Shown here piece by piece: positions 21,597 through 30,986 of a DNA stretch of 64,000 nt; positions within the stretch are counted from its first letter, which is position 1; every line of letters begins with the position of its first letter. The DNA comes from Pseudomonas sp. SJZ074. GTDB lineage: Bacteria; Pseudomonadota; Gammaproteobacteria; Pseudomonadales; Pseudomonadaceae. Location of the stretch: contig NZ_VIUE01000003.1 in the NCBI RefSeq assembly GCF_007828215.1, positions 186,001 to 250,000 of the forward strand, given 5' to 3'. The notes under the pieces were generated by a model that saw only the letters and a list, made by a program, of their open reading frames with translations, was not told the origin of the DNA and searched no databases. The translations under genes and the position numbers were made by a program.

Positions 21597-22571
21597 CTAC
21601 CCCGGTACGTTCATGCCGTAACGCAACTTGACCCACCAGCGGACAAGCGCCGAAGGTGATTGCCAAGTCCGCATTTCACGCTGAATCTCGGCCGCCAAGG
21701 TCTGCCCTACCCGGGCAAAAGAATATTGGCTTTCGGCAAAGGCCTGGCCGTTATGGGCAATTCGCGTCGCCAGTTCTAGATCCCGCTGCAGCAGTTCCAG
21801 CTTTTGCACCGCCTCTTCCTCTGAACGGTAGAAAACGACATTCTCCATGTCCCTGAAGCCGAGTAATTCATCCTCCTCGCCTTGGCTCCAGGCCAATAAC
21901 ACGCAACCGCACGCCATGGCTTCGAAGTTCTTGATCATGAACTCCCCCATGCCCAGGTCAGCACTGACGAATATCTTGATTCGATTAAGCGTTTCCAGAT
22001 ACTCGCTACCTGAATTCGTTCGAGCTACCAGCATCCCGGTCCGCCGGGCCAGGGACTCAAGCAGTGCCTTGCGTTGAGCGTATTCGGTACTCTTGAGACT
22101 GCCGAGGAAACCAATGGGAATGTCACGCTCCTTGCCGGTATTACGCAACATCCGCTCGTCATAACCCTTGGAAACGAACACGGCATCGATGTCCTCGGCT
22201 TGCATCCGACGAGCCAGCAAAGCCCCCGACACCAGGGCTCGGCAACTCGGCAGGCGGCGGTACAGACGCGAGTAAACGCCCTTGTATTTACTCTCGTTCA
22301 TGTAGTTCTGATAAGCGTCGTGCTCAAGGAAGATCAACCCGGGCACGCACTTCAATACCTTCAGTTGCCGAACCAAGCGCTTTACCCGGAAAAAAATCAC
22401 AACCCGGTCGAAGTTCTCGTGATTGACCGAGGCCAGGAATCGGCCAAGGTTCATCTGCTGCTGCTTATTCAGGCGATAGATGATGCAGTCGTCGCAGTTC
22501 TCTTGCACGACTTCATAGAGGCGATCAAGGATCACTCGCTGTTCATCCATCACCAGCAGCATGACTTTCAT
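21597..22571 (-). CDS. Glycosyltransferase (GT-B, DUF/GT1-like)
   Basis: A 324-residue cytoplasmic protein. The C-terminal domain carries FEAMACGCVLLAWSQGEEDE, the acidic donor-binding loop of GT-B glycosyltransferases, preceded by RIKIFVSADLGMGEFMIKN. The N-terminal half (KVMLLVMDEQRVILDRLYEV, LIFLEHDAYQNYM) would hold the acceptor site. It follows hldE after 100 bp and precedes two further sugar-transfer-like genes. Likely role: adding an outer-core or surface sugar; linkage unknown. Confidence 0.78.
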   Translation of the reverse strand: MKVMLLVMDEQRVILDRLYEVVQENCDDCIIYRLNKQQQMNLGRFLASVNHENFDRVVIFFRVKRLVRQLKVLKCVPGLIFLEHDAYQNYMNESKYKGVYSRLYRRLPSCRALVSGALLARRMQAEDIDAVFVSKGYDERMLRNTGKERDIPIGFLGSLKSTEYAQRKALLESLARRTGMLVARTNSGSEYLETLNRIKIFVSADLGMGEFMIKNFEAMACGCVLLAWSQGEEDELLGFRDMENVVFYRSEEEAVQKLELLQRDLELATRIAHNGQAFAESQYSFARVGQTLAAEIQREMRTWQSPSALVRWWVKLRYGMNVPG

Positions 22572-22671
22572 AAATTAATCAACCAGAGGGCGAAAAAGCC
22601 TGAATTCATGGGAAGATCCATCATCCCAAACAAAGTTGTTCTGCCGGAGCTTATCGGCGTGTAGCAGTCCG

Positions 22672-24093
22672 TCAACGATTACGGATCTTTTCGACAATTG
22701 CCGTCGTCGAACTGTTCTCCACAAGGCCCAACACCTTCACGGTGCCGCCATAGGCCGCGACGATATCGGCGCCCACGACCTGGTCAATTCCATAATCACC
22801 GCCCTTGACCAGCACATCCGGCTTGACCTGGCGCAACAGATTCTCCGGCGTGCCTTCACTGAAGCTGATCACCCAATCCACCGCGCCAAGACCGGCCAGG
22901 ACCGCCATGCGCCGATCAACGCTGTTGATCGGGCGCCCCGGACCTTTGAGACGGCTCACCGAAGCATCGTCATTGACCGCGACGATCAGGCGATCACCCT
23001 GGGCACGAGCCTGCTCCAGGTACGTCACGTGGCCCGCGTGCAGGATGTCGAAACAGCCATTGGTGAAAACGATTCTTTCGTTGTGGGCACGGGCGTCATC
23101 GACGGCCAGCAGCAATTGCTCCAGCCCTAGCACGCCGCGCTCGGAGCCTTCCTCGCGCTGGATGGCGCGACGCAGTTCCGGGGCACTGATGGCCGCCGTA
23201 CCGAGCTTGCCGACGACGATGCCCGCCGCCAGGTTCGCCAGAGCCACCGCATGGGGCAGGTCCTCACCGGCGGCAATCGCCGCGGCCAGGGTGGAAATCA
23301 CGGTATCGCCGGCACCCGTCACGTCGAACACTTCACGGGCGCGGGCCGGCAAATGCAACGCCGGGTGACCGGGACGCAGCAACGTCATGCCATGCTCGCC
23401 ACGGGTCACCAGCAAGGCACCGAGGTCGAGGTCGTGCATCAACTGGGCGCCTTTGCTCACCAGCTCATGTTCGTCGACGCACCCACCAACGATGGTTTCG
23501 AACTCGCTGAGGTTCGGCGTGATCAGGCTCGCACCCCGGTAAATGGAAAAATCCTTGCCCTTAGGGTCGGCCACTACCGGAATACCACGGGCACGGGCGG
23601 CCTGGATCAGCGACTGGTTGTTTTTCAACGCGCCCTTGCCGTAGTCAGACAGCACCAGGACCTTGACACCCTCAAGCAATTGATCGACCTCGGTGCCAAG
23701 GGCCAGGGGATCGGTGGCGAAAGGCTCTTCGAAGTCGATGCGCAACAGTTGCTGGTGACGACTCATGACCCGCAGCTTGACGATGGTCGGCTGATGCGCG
23801 ATGCGCTGGAAGATCGCCCGCACCCCGGCCCCCTTGAGGCTGTTGCTAAGGGTGTCGGCGGCCTCATCGTCGCCGGTCACGCCCACCAGGGAGGCCGGTG
23901 CGCCAAGGGCAGCAATGTTCAACGCGACGTTGGCGGCGCCGCCAGGGCGATCCTCGATGTGCTCGACCTTGACCACCGGCACCGGCGCCTCAGGAGAGAT
24001 CCGCGAGGTACCGCCATGCCAATAGCGGTCGAGCATGACATCGCCAACGACCAGTACAGGGGCTTGATCGAATCGCGGCATGGACAACTTCAT
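22672..24093 (-). CDS. hldE: Bifunctional heptose 7-phosphate kinase / heptose 1-phosphate adenylyltransferase
   Basis: HldE makes ADP-D-glycero-D-manno-heptose, the precursor of inner-core heptose. Of 473 residues, about 1-320 form the ribokinase-like kinase (VVGDVMLDRYWHG; GGAANVALNIAALG; VFDVTGAGDTVIS with the catalytic Asp), and about 345-473 the cytidylyltransferase-like domain (FTNGCFDILHAGHVTYLEQA; the HxGH motif). The start MKLSMPRFDQAPVLVVGD at 24093 matches known HldE. It lies downstream of msbA and cysC, as in other pseudomonads, and feeds WaaC and WaaF encoded 20 kb away. Confidence 0.98.
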   Translation of the reverse strand: MKLSMPRFDQAPVLVVGDVMLDRYWHGGTSRISPEAPVPVVKVEHIEDRPGGAANVALNIAALGAPASLVGVTGDDEAADTLSNSLKGAGVRAIFQRIAHQPTIVKLRVMSRHQQLLRIDFEEPFATDPLALGTEVDQLLEGVKVLVLSDYGKGALKNNQSLIQAARARGIPVVADPKGKDFSIYRGASLITPNLSEFETIVGGCVDEHELVSKGAQLMHDLDLGALLVTRGEHGMTLLRPGHPALHLPARAREVFDVTGAGDTVISTLAAAIAAGEDLPHAVALANLAAGIVVGKLGTAAISAPELRRAIQREEGSERGVLGLEQLLLAVDDARAHNERIVFTNGCFDILHAGHVTYLEQARAQGDRLIVAVNDDASVSRLKGPGRPINSVDRRMAVLAGLGAVDWVISFSEGTPENLLRQVKPDVLVKGGDYGIDQVVGADIVAAYGGTVKVLGLVENSSTTAIVEKIRNR

Positions 24094-24237
24094 GGAGCAT
24101 CCCACATACAAAATGAACAGGGGCGCGATATTAGCACAGGGTTTGCAAAGGCTCGTTCATAGCTGTTTGCCACCATCTTCGACGGCAAACTATTCCCTCC
24201 TTATGCTCATGGCGACACGATGCCCGCCCCCCCCCTA

Positions 24238-24846
24238 TCAGCTTTCCAGCAATGCCAATAACCGCTTGCAGGCTTCAGCCAGCTCGACCTCGCAAGTATT
24301 GATCTGACCGTCCGGCGCAAGGGGCGCTTCGTAGGGGCTGTCAAGACCGGTGAAATTCTTGATCCGGCCCGCGCGTGCTTCCCGGTACAATCCTTTGGGG
24401 TCGCGTTGGGCGCAGGCTTCAAAAGGGGTGCTTACATAAATTTCGAGAAAAGCCCCCTTGGCAAATAATTGCCGCGCAGCCTCTCGGTCAGCTCGAAACG
24501 GGGAGATTACCGCCACGATGACGATCAGACCGGCATCGACCATCAACCGTGCGACCTCGCCGATACGACGGATATTTTCCTTGCGCGACTCGGCGTCCAT
24601 ACCCAGATCTCGACACAATCCTTGGCGCAGGTTGTCGCCATCGAGCAGGGCCGTGTGCAGCCCCCGCTGATTGAGCTGCACTTCCAGGGCATTGGCCAGC
24701 GTCGACTTGCCCGCCCCCGACAAACCGGTCAGCCAGATGCAACGTGGACGCTGGGCCTTGATAGCCGCTCGGTCCTGGGGCGTGACCACTGGCGCACCGG
24801 GTTGAATCTGAGCCTGGTGCTGCGACACCGTTGAGGTTTCATTCAT
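24238..24846 (-). CDS. cysC: Adenylylsulfate (APS) kinase
   Basis: CysC phosphorylates adenylyl sulfate to PAPS, the universal sulfuryl donor. The 202-residue protein has the P-loop GLSGAGKST at 41-49, DGDNLRQGLCRDLG after it, and FLEIYVSTPFEACAQRDPKG, the family's PAPS-site phrase. It is a stand-alone kinase: no ATP sulfurylase is encoded nearby. The location between msbA and hldE suggests it supplies PAPS to a sugar-modifying enzyme, but no sulfotransferase is visible in the window. Start chosen at 24846 (MNETSTVSQHQ). Confidence 0.95.
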   Translation of the reverse strand: MNETSTVSQHQAQIQPGAPVVTPQDRAAIKAQRPRCIWLTGLSGAGKSTLANALEVQLNQRGLHTALLDGDNLRQGLCRDLGMDAESRKENIRRIGEVARLMVDAGLIVIVAVISPFRADREAARQLFAKGAFLEIYVSTPFEACAQRDPKGLYREARAGRIKNFTGLDSPYEAPLAPDGQINTCEVELAEACKRLLALLES

Positions 24847-25026
24847 AACCGAGCATCTCGTAGCCACATTGGTACACCCACCGCACCCGTCGACGGGCTC
24901 CGCACCGGCATGCTTCCATACCGACACCAAAATTCGCATCAAGCAAGATTGCAACCCTCCCTGATTCTCGCCCTCTGGTCATCAAGATGCAGAGGCTCCT
25001 CACAGGCGACTCGTGCGTTGCAAATA

Positions 25027-25059
25027 CCTGTGGAGGCCGAACGCTCCCGGCCCCACAGG
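25027..25059 (-). terminator. Hairpin downstream of msbA
   Basis: CCTGTGG/CCACAGG with an inner GGCCG/CGGCC gives about 12 bp of stem just past the msbA stop. Only TATTTG follows on the minus strand, so it is a weak terminator or attenuator candidate ahead of cysC. Confidence 0.35.
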
Positions 25060-25071
25060 CTCTGCCGCAAC

Positions 25072-26874
25072 TCAGGCAATATCCTGCTCCGGAGCGTCCA
25101 GCCCCATGGCGTTCAGGCGCGCGTAATAACCGTTCTGGGCCAGAAGCTCACTGTGGGTACCGCGCTCTACGATGCACCCCTGGTCCATGACCAGGATCAG
25201 ATCGGCTTTTTCGATGGTCGATAAGCGGTGGGCAATAACCAGGGTCGTACGGCCTTGCATCACCTGATCCAGCGCGGCCTGGATATGCCGTTCTGACTCG
25301 GTATCCAGCGCCGAGGTTGCCTCGTCGAGAATCAACAAGGGCGCGTTTTTCAACAGGGCCCTGGCAATGGCCAGGCGCTGGCGCTGGCCGCCCGACAACA
25401 GCACCCCGTTCTCACCGACCTGGGTGTCCAGACCCTGGGGCAATTGCTTGATGAAGTCCATGGCATAGGCGTCCTGGGCCGCCTTCTCGACATCAGCTCT
25501 CGGCGCACCGGCCAGATCGCCATAAGCGATGTTATTGGCTACCGTGTCACTGAACAACGTCACGTGCTGAGTCACTTGCGCGATATGACGGCGTAGATTC
25601 AAAAGCTTGTACTGCTCGATTTCGACACCATCGAGCAAAATCTCGCCGTCATCATGATGATAAAAACGGGGGATCAGATTTGCCAGGGTGGACTTCCCGC
25701 TACCCGACCGACCGACAAGGGCAACCATCTGGCCAGGTTCGACCGAAAAGCTGATGTCGTTCAGCACCTGCCTTTCAGTATCCGGATAGGTGAAACTCAG
25801 GTGACGGACGTCCAACCGTCCACTGACAACGTCACGCTCGATCGTACCCGTGTCTACTTCCGGTTTCACATCCAACTGCTCGAAGATACTTTCTGCCCCG
25901 GCCACTCCTTTCTGGATGGTGGAGCTGACTTCGGACAACTGGCGGATAGGCTTGGGCAACAGGCCGGCCAACGTAATATAGGCCACCATGTCACCCGCCG
26001 AAGCATCACCACGCAGGAACAGGACAAGGAACATCAATACGGCCATCGCGGTGTAGATCACCAACTGCAACAACGGTGTGTAAATGGCCCCGGTACGTGT
26101 CATCCGCAACTGCTTGTCGGTATTCCCCAGGCTGGCGTCAAGGAAGCGCTTCTGTTCATAGACTTCGCCGCCAAAACTGCGTACCACGCGATAACTCTGG
26201 ATGGTCTCGGAGGCGACATGGGTCACATCCCCCATTGCAGCCTGGATTTTTTTGCTTTGCTTGCGAAATTTCTTGCTTGCCGTGCGGACCATAAGCGCGA
26301 TAAGTGGCAAGATTGCCACCATTACCAGGGTCAGGCGCCAATTCATGAACAACAGGGAGGCGAACAGGAAGACCACGGTCATGCCTTCTCGAATAACGAC
26401 CTTGATCGCATCCGTCGCCGCCCCCGTCACCATGGTTACGTTAAAGGTGATACGGGAAATCAGGTGACCTGAGTTATGTTTGTCGAAATAGCGGTTGGGC
26501 AGGGTCAGGAGATTATTGAACAACTGCACCCGCAGATCGTGGACCAACCCCAGCGAAACCTTGGCCAGGAAATAATTGCCCAGATACGACCCCAATCCTT
26601 GCCAGGCGGCAATGACAATGATCAGCAACGGCACGGCTTGCAATAACTGCAGGTCGCGCAGGTAAGGCACCGTCGGAAACAGTACCGCGTTCGGATTGGA
26701 TAGCCCGTCGACGAAATACTTGAGGATATAGCCAAGCATGGGCTGGGTAGACGCGAAAATCAGGAACCCGACGATACTCAACCCGAACAAGCCGATATAG
26801 GGCTTCACGTAGCTCAGCAGGCGGAAATAGATTTTCAAGCTCGAAGGGCTTGCTGGAAGACTGGAGTCGGCCAT
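25072..26874 (-). CDS. msbA: Lipid A-core flippase (ABC exporter)
   Basis: MsbA is a homodimeric half-transporter flipping lipid A-core across the inner membrane. The 600 residues include six transmembrane helices (residues about 20-320) and a nucleotide-binding domain with Walker A GRSGSGKST, signature LLSGGQRQRLAIARA and Walker B PLLILDEATSALD. The start MADSSLPASPSSLKIYFRLL gives the normal length. It is transcribed divergently from the ligase-kinase fusion; the 155 bp between the two starts hold both promoters. No strong ribosome binding site is seen. Confidence 0.97.
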   Translation of the reverse strand: MADSSLPASPSSLKIYFRLLSYVKPYIGLFGLSIVGFLIFASTQPMLGYILKYFVDGLSNPNAVLFPTVPYLRDLQLLQAVPLLIIVIAAWQGLGSYLGNYFLAKVSLGLVHDLRVQLFNNLLTLPNRYFDKHNSGHLISRITFNVTMVTGAATDAIKVVIREGMTVVFLFASLLFMNWRLTLVMVAILPLIALMVRTASKKFRKQSKKIQAAMGDVTHVASETIQSYRVVRSFGGEVYEQKRFLDASLGNTDKQLRMTRTGAIYTPLLQLVIYTAMAVLMFLVLFLRGDASAGDMVAYITLAGLLPKPIRQLSEVSSTIQKGVAGAESIFEQLDVKPEVDTGTIERDVVSGRLDVRHLSFTYPDTERQVLNDISFSVEPGQMVALVGRSGSGKSTLANLIPRFYHHDDGEILLDGVEIEQYKLLNLRRHIAQVTQHVTLFSDTVANNIAYGDLAGAPRADVEKAAQDAYAMDFIKQLPQGLDTQVGENGVLLSGGQRQRLAIARALLKNAPLLILDEATSALDTESERHIQAALDQVMQGRTTLVIAHRLSTIEKADLILVMDQGCIVERGTHSELLAQNGYYARLNAMGLDAPEQDIA

Positions 26875-27029
26875 ATCACGCGAATATCGATAAAAAGGTC
26901 GATGACTTTAACACAGCTTCCTCGGTGTTCTGGCAAACCTGTAAGGCTGTTATTGTTACGCCGCTCCAAAAAGCTGAAAAGCCATTCCCCAGGGAATGGT
27001 CCACCAACACCAGGAACGAATTCCCAAGC

Positions 27030-28886
27030 ATGCTATCCAGGCCCTCCGTCACACCCAACAGGGTTTTTGACTTCATTTGTCAGTGGATTCTTCCGCTCGG
27101 CTTCTTGCTGCTGCTGTGTGGCTTGTTCTTCCTGCCAGGGCGCAGCCAGCACCATAAACTGTTTTACGCTCTGCTCAGCGTACCCACCTTGATCGCCCTG
27201 TGCCTGAGGCCGAGCGTGCTGAAGGAACTGATCCGCGAGCCGATTTTCATTGCTTTCGCACTGTTCGCCGGCTGGGCCCTGATCAGCGTCTCGTGGGTGC
27301 CCGAAGTCGAAAACTTCTCGCGCCAGGTCAAAATCGTTCTGCACACCTCGCTCTTGTTTGCCGGGGGCTATCTGCTGGTACGCTATCGCAGCGACCTTCT
27401 TCACCCATTGCTCTTCGGCGCCGCGGGCGTCGCCCTGCTCGCCTCGCTGTATAACTTGTTCATGTTTGCCCAGGCATACCAGCCGGAAATGCGCCTGATC
27501 GGCGCAGGGGCCTTCGATAATCCGTTGCTCAGCTCTCATCTGTTTGGATTCTTCTGTGTCTACTGGCTGAGCCTGAGCATGCTCTGGAAGAATCGCCAGA
27601 TCCTCTGGTTGACGATACCCGCCGGTCTGGTCATGTTCGCGGCCGTCGTCGCCACCGGTTCAAGAACCCCGTTGGTGGCCTTGGTCGCCGCCGCCATCTG
27701 GGTTGGCATCCTGTGCTGGAACCGCCGCTCGATAGTCCTGTTCGGACTACTGATCGGTGGTGGAGTCGCTGTAGGCATCTTGTTCAGCGGGATGATACTT
27801 GCCCGTGGGAATTCATACCGCTTCGAGATCTGGCAGATCGTCCTGCAAGAAATTGCCCAACGTCCCTGGCTCGGGCACGGTTATGGTGCCGACCTCAGCG
27901 TTGATCCGGGCATAGGTTTCATGTTGGCGGAACCTCATAGCTTTGCCCTCGGCGTGTTGTACTACGTGGGAATCATCGGCTTTCTCCCGTGGCTGTTTTT
28001 CCAGCTCTGGGGATTGCTCAGTAGCTGGCGTTATCGTGTTCAACCCTTCCTGGTCATGGCTTCCACATGGTTGATATATGGCATAGGAGCGGGCCTGACG
28101 GAAGGCGGCGGCATCCTTTCCAGACCCAAGGAGCACTGGTTCCTGCTATGGATTCCACTGGCTCTGATCGCCGCCTTGAGCATCAACTATCGAGCCAGGC
28201 GCCTTCTGAATCTGCCCGTGGAGAAATTGTCCCCACAAGCCTTGGAAACCATCTCATCGCAGGCCCAGGTCATCGAGTCGGACGGGCTCGGCCCAAAAGT
28301 CCTGCGCTTGTCCGGGGGGGACTTCCTCAAGCTGTTTCGAGCACGTCGCTGGTACACCTCAGGGGGCTTCAACCCATATTCCGAACGCTTCGCCGTCAAC
28401 GGCCAACAACTGCAAAACCTGGGCATCCAGAGCCCGACGATACTCGCCCTGTACTATCTGGAGGATGGCAGCAGCGCGGTGCGCTATGCGCCCTTGCCAG
28501 GGATAACCTTGCGTCAGGCACTGCAAGACGCGGCTACAGATGCGCAACGCCACTCCCTGGTGCTGGGCTTTGGCAAGTTCATGGCGCAGCTACATGAGCG
28601 AGGCGTTTACTTCCGCTCCTTGCACCTGGGCAATGTGCTGGTTCTGGAAAACGGCGAATTCGGTCTGATCGATATAGCCGACCTGTACGTTTATCCGTCG
28701 TCCCTCAGGCTCGCACTTCGCCAGCGCAACCTGCGCCACATGCAACGCTACCCGGAAGATCACAAATGGCTTTTCGAGCAACACCTTGAAGCACTGCTTG
28801 ATGGCTATGCCACGATTGCCTCGAAACCGGCAGTCGATGACCTGCAAAAACGCATTCTATCGCAGAGTAATCCAGCCCGGGCATGA
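27030..28886 (+). CDS. O-antigen ligase (WaaL-like) fused to a kinase-like domain
   Basis: The 618-residue protein has two parts. Residues about 10-425 are a polytopic O-antigen ligase/polymerase with about ten membrane helices and the Wzy_C-type periplasmic stretch RGNSYRFEIWQIVLQEIAQR followed by PWLGHGYG. Residues about 440-618 resemble LPS-core kinases ('toluene tolerance' type), with FGKFMAQLHERGVYFRSLHL and then GNVLV and IDIAD. The Asp of the usual HRD-like loop is replaced by S530. In P. aeruginosa, waaL and the kinase-like gene are separate neighbours. The start at 27030 is chosen because the upstream extension is non-hydrophobic and overlaps msbA; its ribosome binding site is poor. 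Confidence 0.82.
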   Translation: MLSRPSVTPNRVFDFICQWILPLGFLLLLCGLFFLPGRSQHHKLFYALLSVPTLIALCLRPSVLKELIREPIFIAFALFAGWALISVSWVPEVENFSRQVKIVLHTSLLFAGGYLLVRYRSDLLHPLLFGAAGVALLASLYNLFMFAQAYQPEMRLIGAGAFDNPLLSSHLFGFFCVYWLSLSMLWKNRQILWLTIPAGLVMFAAVVATGSRTPLVALVAAAIWVGILCWNRRSIVLFGLLIGGGVAVGILFSGMILARGNSYRFEIWQIVLQEIAQRPWLGHGYGADLSVDPGIGFMLAEPHSFALGVLYYVGIIGFLPWLFFQLWGLLSSWRYRVQPFLVMASTWLIYGIGAGLTEGGGILSRPKEHWFLLWIPLALIAALSINYRARRLLNLPVEKLSPQALETISSQAQVIESDGLGPKVLRLSGGDFLKLFRARRWYTSGGFNPYSERFAVNGQQLQNLGIQSPTILALYYLEDGSSAVRYAPLPGITLRQALQDAATDAQRHSLVLGFGKFMAQLHERGVYFRSLHLGNVLVLENGEFGLIDIADLYVYPSSLRLALRQRNLRHMQRYPEDHKWLFEQHLEALLDGYATIASKPAVDDLQKRILSQSNPARA

Positions 28887-28897
28887 TGACCGACCTG

Positions 28898-28934
28898 CCG
28901 GGACCGTCGTTCAGCGTTGAAGCGGCGGTCCCGG
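28898..28934. terminator. Hairpin between convergent genes
   Basis: CCGGGACCG (28898-28906) and CGGTCCCGG (28926-28934) form a perfect 9-bp stem in the 64-bp gap between the ligase-kinase fusion and the convergent GT2 gene. No T-run follows on either strand, so use as a bidirectional terminator is uncertain. Confidence 0.4.
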
Positions 28935-28950
28935 TGTCCCTGGACGCGGC

Positions 28951-29835
28951 TCAGTGTTTTTCCAGCGGACAGAAAAACATGCGTCCCAGGCCTCGCCAGG
29001 TTTTTTTGTTCCATGCCTTGAAGGGAATCTGCGCAAGGAGTTCACGAGCGAACTGATGGTCACGGTTGGACGTTTTCAGGAACATGGAATTGAGAAATTT
29101 GTAACGCACCTGTTCGTAGAGCGGATGATCAGCGAACAAGGCGTAGGTACGCAGAATGCTATCGGTCATGAACCGATGATTCTTGTAGGAGTTGGTTGCG
29201 TGCTTGCGATAGCGCGCCATCAATACGCTCAGGCCATCAATGTAATACCCGGCCCGGGTCACCTTCAGCTCGATCAACAGATCTTCCAGGCGAATCTCCG
29301 GATCGAACCCTCCAACTTTCTCCAGCGCCTCGCGACGTATCATCAGCGTCGGTGCTGGCGGATAAGGTTTGCGCTCCATGAACATATCTTCGAAATCGAG
29401 CCGTCGAAAAGGTACGTCACGGTTCTGGCGGCTCTCGGGGTACAGGTTCCCTTCGGCATCGATCAGCTCGATATTGCCCGCACAAATGCCGACTTCAGGC
29501 TTGCCATCCATGTAGGCCACTTGAGTGGCGATCCGCTCGGGCAGCATGATGTCGTCGGAACCAAATGGCACAATCAGACTGCCGGTGGCACGGGCAATCG
29601 CTCCATTAAGCGTATTGGTCAATCCCTGGTTCTGCTGGACCCGGAAGTCGAAGCCATGGGCCGCCTGCAGACGCTGGATACGTTCAACGCTGTCATCGGT
29701 GGAGCCGTCATCGATGACCATCAATTCGATGTTCGGATAGGTCTGCCCCAGCACACTGAGAATGCATTCTTCAATGTAGCGACCATGGTTGTAGGACGCG
29801 ATGATCACGGTGACGACAGGTTGCGCGGCACTCAT
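28951..29835 (-). CDS. Family 2 glycosyltransferase (WapR-like position)
   Basis: A 294-residue GT-A glycosyltransferase: VTVIIASYNHGRYIEECILS at the N-terminus, IELMVIDDGSTDDSVERI, and IVPFGSDDIMLPERIA containing the DxD-like metal site. The C-terminal part is helical and basic, as in membrane-associated core transferases. In P. aeruginosa, WapR, the alpha-1,3-rhamnosyltransferase that decides whether O antigen can be capped, lies beside waaL; this gene has the corresponding position. The rhamnose specificity is inferred from synteny only. It overlaps the upstream GT4 gene by 4 bp. Confidence 0.82.
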   Translation of the reverse strand: MSAAQPVVTVIIASYNHGRYIEECILSVLGQTYPNIELMVIDDGSTDDSVERIQRLQAAHGFDFRVQQNQGLTNTLNGAIARATGSLIVPFGSDDIMLPERIATQVAYMDGKPEVGICAGNIELIDAEGNLYPESRQNRDVPFRRLDFEDMFMERKPYPPAPTLMIRREALEKVGGFDPEIRLEDLLIELKVTRAGYYIDGLSVLMARYRKHATNSYKNHRFMTDSILRTYALFADHPLYEQVRYKFLNSMFLKTSNRDHQFARELLAQIPFKAWNKKTWRGLGRMFFCPLEKH

Positions 29836-30986
29836 GGCTGCTCCTTACAGGTTTCATTCAGGCCGGTCTCGATCAACTCAAGGTATTGCCGACGGAACAC
29901 TTCAATATCGTGCTGCTCGACAAGATAGCGATAAGCTCGCTCGCCACAGGCCTGGAGTTCGGCATCCGACAGCCCCAGATAGGAATCGAGCGCGGTTATC
30001 AGGCTCGGCACATCGCCAGGCTTTACCGCCAAGCCTCCGGCACCTTGAATCAATGGCAACATTGCAGGCACATCCGAAGCGATCACCGGTAGATGTCCGC
30101 TCATTCCCTCCAGCAGCGCCAGGCCCAGGCCCTCGGCCAGGGAGGGCATGGTCCAGATATCGAAGGCCCTGACATATTGCAGGGCGTTTTCCTTGAAACC
30201 GAGCAGATGGGCGCGATCGGCCAGGCCCAATTGCTTTATCTGCGCGGCCAGACGGGACTCTTCACGCCCGGCACCGATGATTGCCAGCTGCGCCTCGGGG
30301 TATTTGTCCTTGAGTGCAGCAAAAGCCTGCAGCAAGTAGGTATGTCCCTTGACCGGCACCAATCGCCCCAAGGCGCCAACCAGTCTCACCGATGGGCCGA
30401 TACCCAGCATCTCGCGAGCGCGCTCGCGCGAATGCTGCAAGGCTTCCGCCTGCTGGATATCGATGGCATTGGTGATGGCGCAAGTGTTGGACTCGGTGAA
30501 CCCACAATGACAATCCAGGAGATACTGCTTGACGGCCGGCGATACGCCGACGAACCGCCAATGCCGGTCCACCTGTCGCTGTGTCTGGCGGCGGCGATAG
30601 AAGCGATCATACTCTCCGAACCCGTGGGCAATGCCGATACACAACGGGATTTTCAACCATCGATTGAGCAGCAACATCATGTTGACGGGCTTGAAGCGGT
30701 TGCACACCACGACATCGAATTTTTCCGCGCGGCAGAATTGGTACAACCGCCACATCGCACGAAGGCGTACTCCCTTGAGCGACCTGTCCGAAAACTCGAA
30801 GTAAACCGATCGATCAGCCCGACTGACCGCCTCGCCAGGCCCTGGGCGACCGCGCAGAAAAGCCGCCGTTACCTCGTAGCGCTCACGCGGCAAGGCCTTG
30901 ACGATCTGCTCAGCCAGATCGGCGAAATCATGCTGCTTGACGTTGTAGTCCGGCTGCAGCTGCAGCACTTTCAAACGCGGGCTCAT
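29832..30986 (-). CDS. Family 4 glycosyltransferase (Ssg-like)
   Basis: A 384-residue GT-B enzyme with AHGFGEYDRFYRRR in the acceptor half, RLVGALGRLVPVKGHTYLLQ starting the donor domain, and the EX7E motif in MPSLAEGLGLALLEGMSGHL. The start at 30986 (MSPRLKVLQLQPDYN) is fixed by AAGGAG 5 bp upstream. Its ends overlap both neighbours by 4 bp (ATGA), so three genes here are translationally coupled. P. aeruginosa Ssg, a cell-surface-sugar glycosyltransferase needed for complete LPS core, occupies this position. Confidence 0.85.
   Translation of the reverse strand: MSPRLKVLQLQPDYNVKQHDFADLAEQIVKALPRERYEVTAAFLRGRPGPGEAVSRADRSVYFEFSDRSLKGVRLRAMWRLYQFCRAEKFDVVVCNRFKPVNMMLLLNRWLKIPLCIGIAHGFGEYDRFYRRRQTQRQVDRHWRFVGVSPAVKQYLLDCHCGFTESNTCAITNAIDIQQAEALQHSRERAREMLGIGPSVRLVGALGRLVPVKGHTYLLQAFAALKDKYPEAQLAIIGAGREESRLAAQIKQLGLADRAHLLGFKENALQYVRAFDIWTMPSLAEGLGLALLEGMSGHLPVIASDVPAMLPLIQGAGGLAVKPGDVPSLITALDSYLGLSDAELQACGERAYRYLVEQHDIEVFRRQYLELIETGLNETCKEQP

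Noticed and set aside
26850..27029. N-terminal extension of the ligase-kinase fusion by 60 residues
   Set aside because: It overlaps the divergent msbA start, is not hydrophobic, and has no ribosome binding site; the ligase helices begin after residue 70 of that frame.
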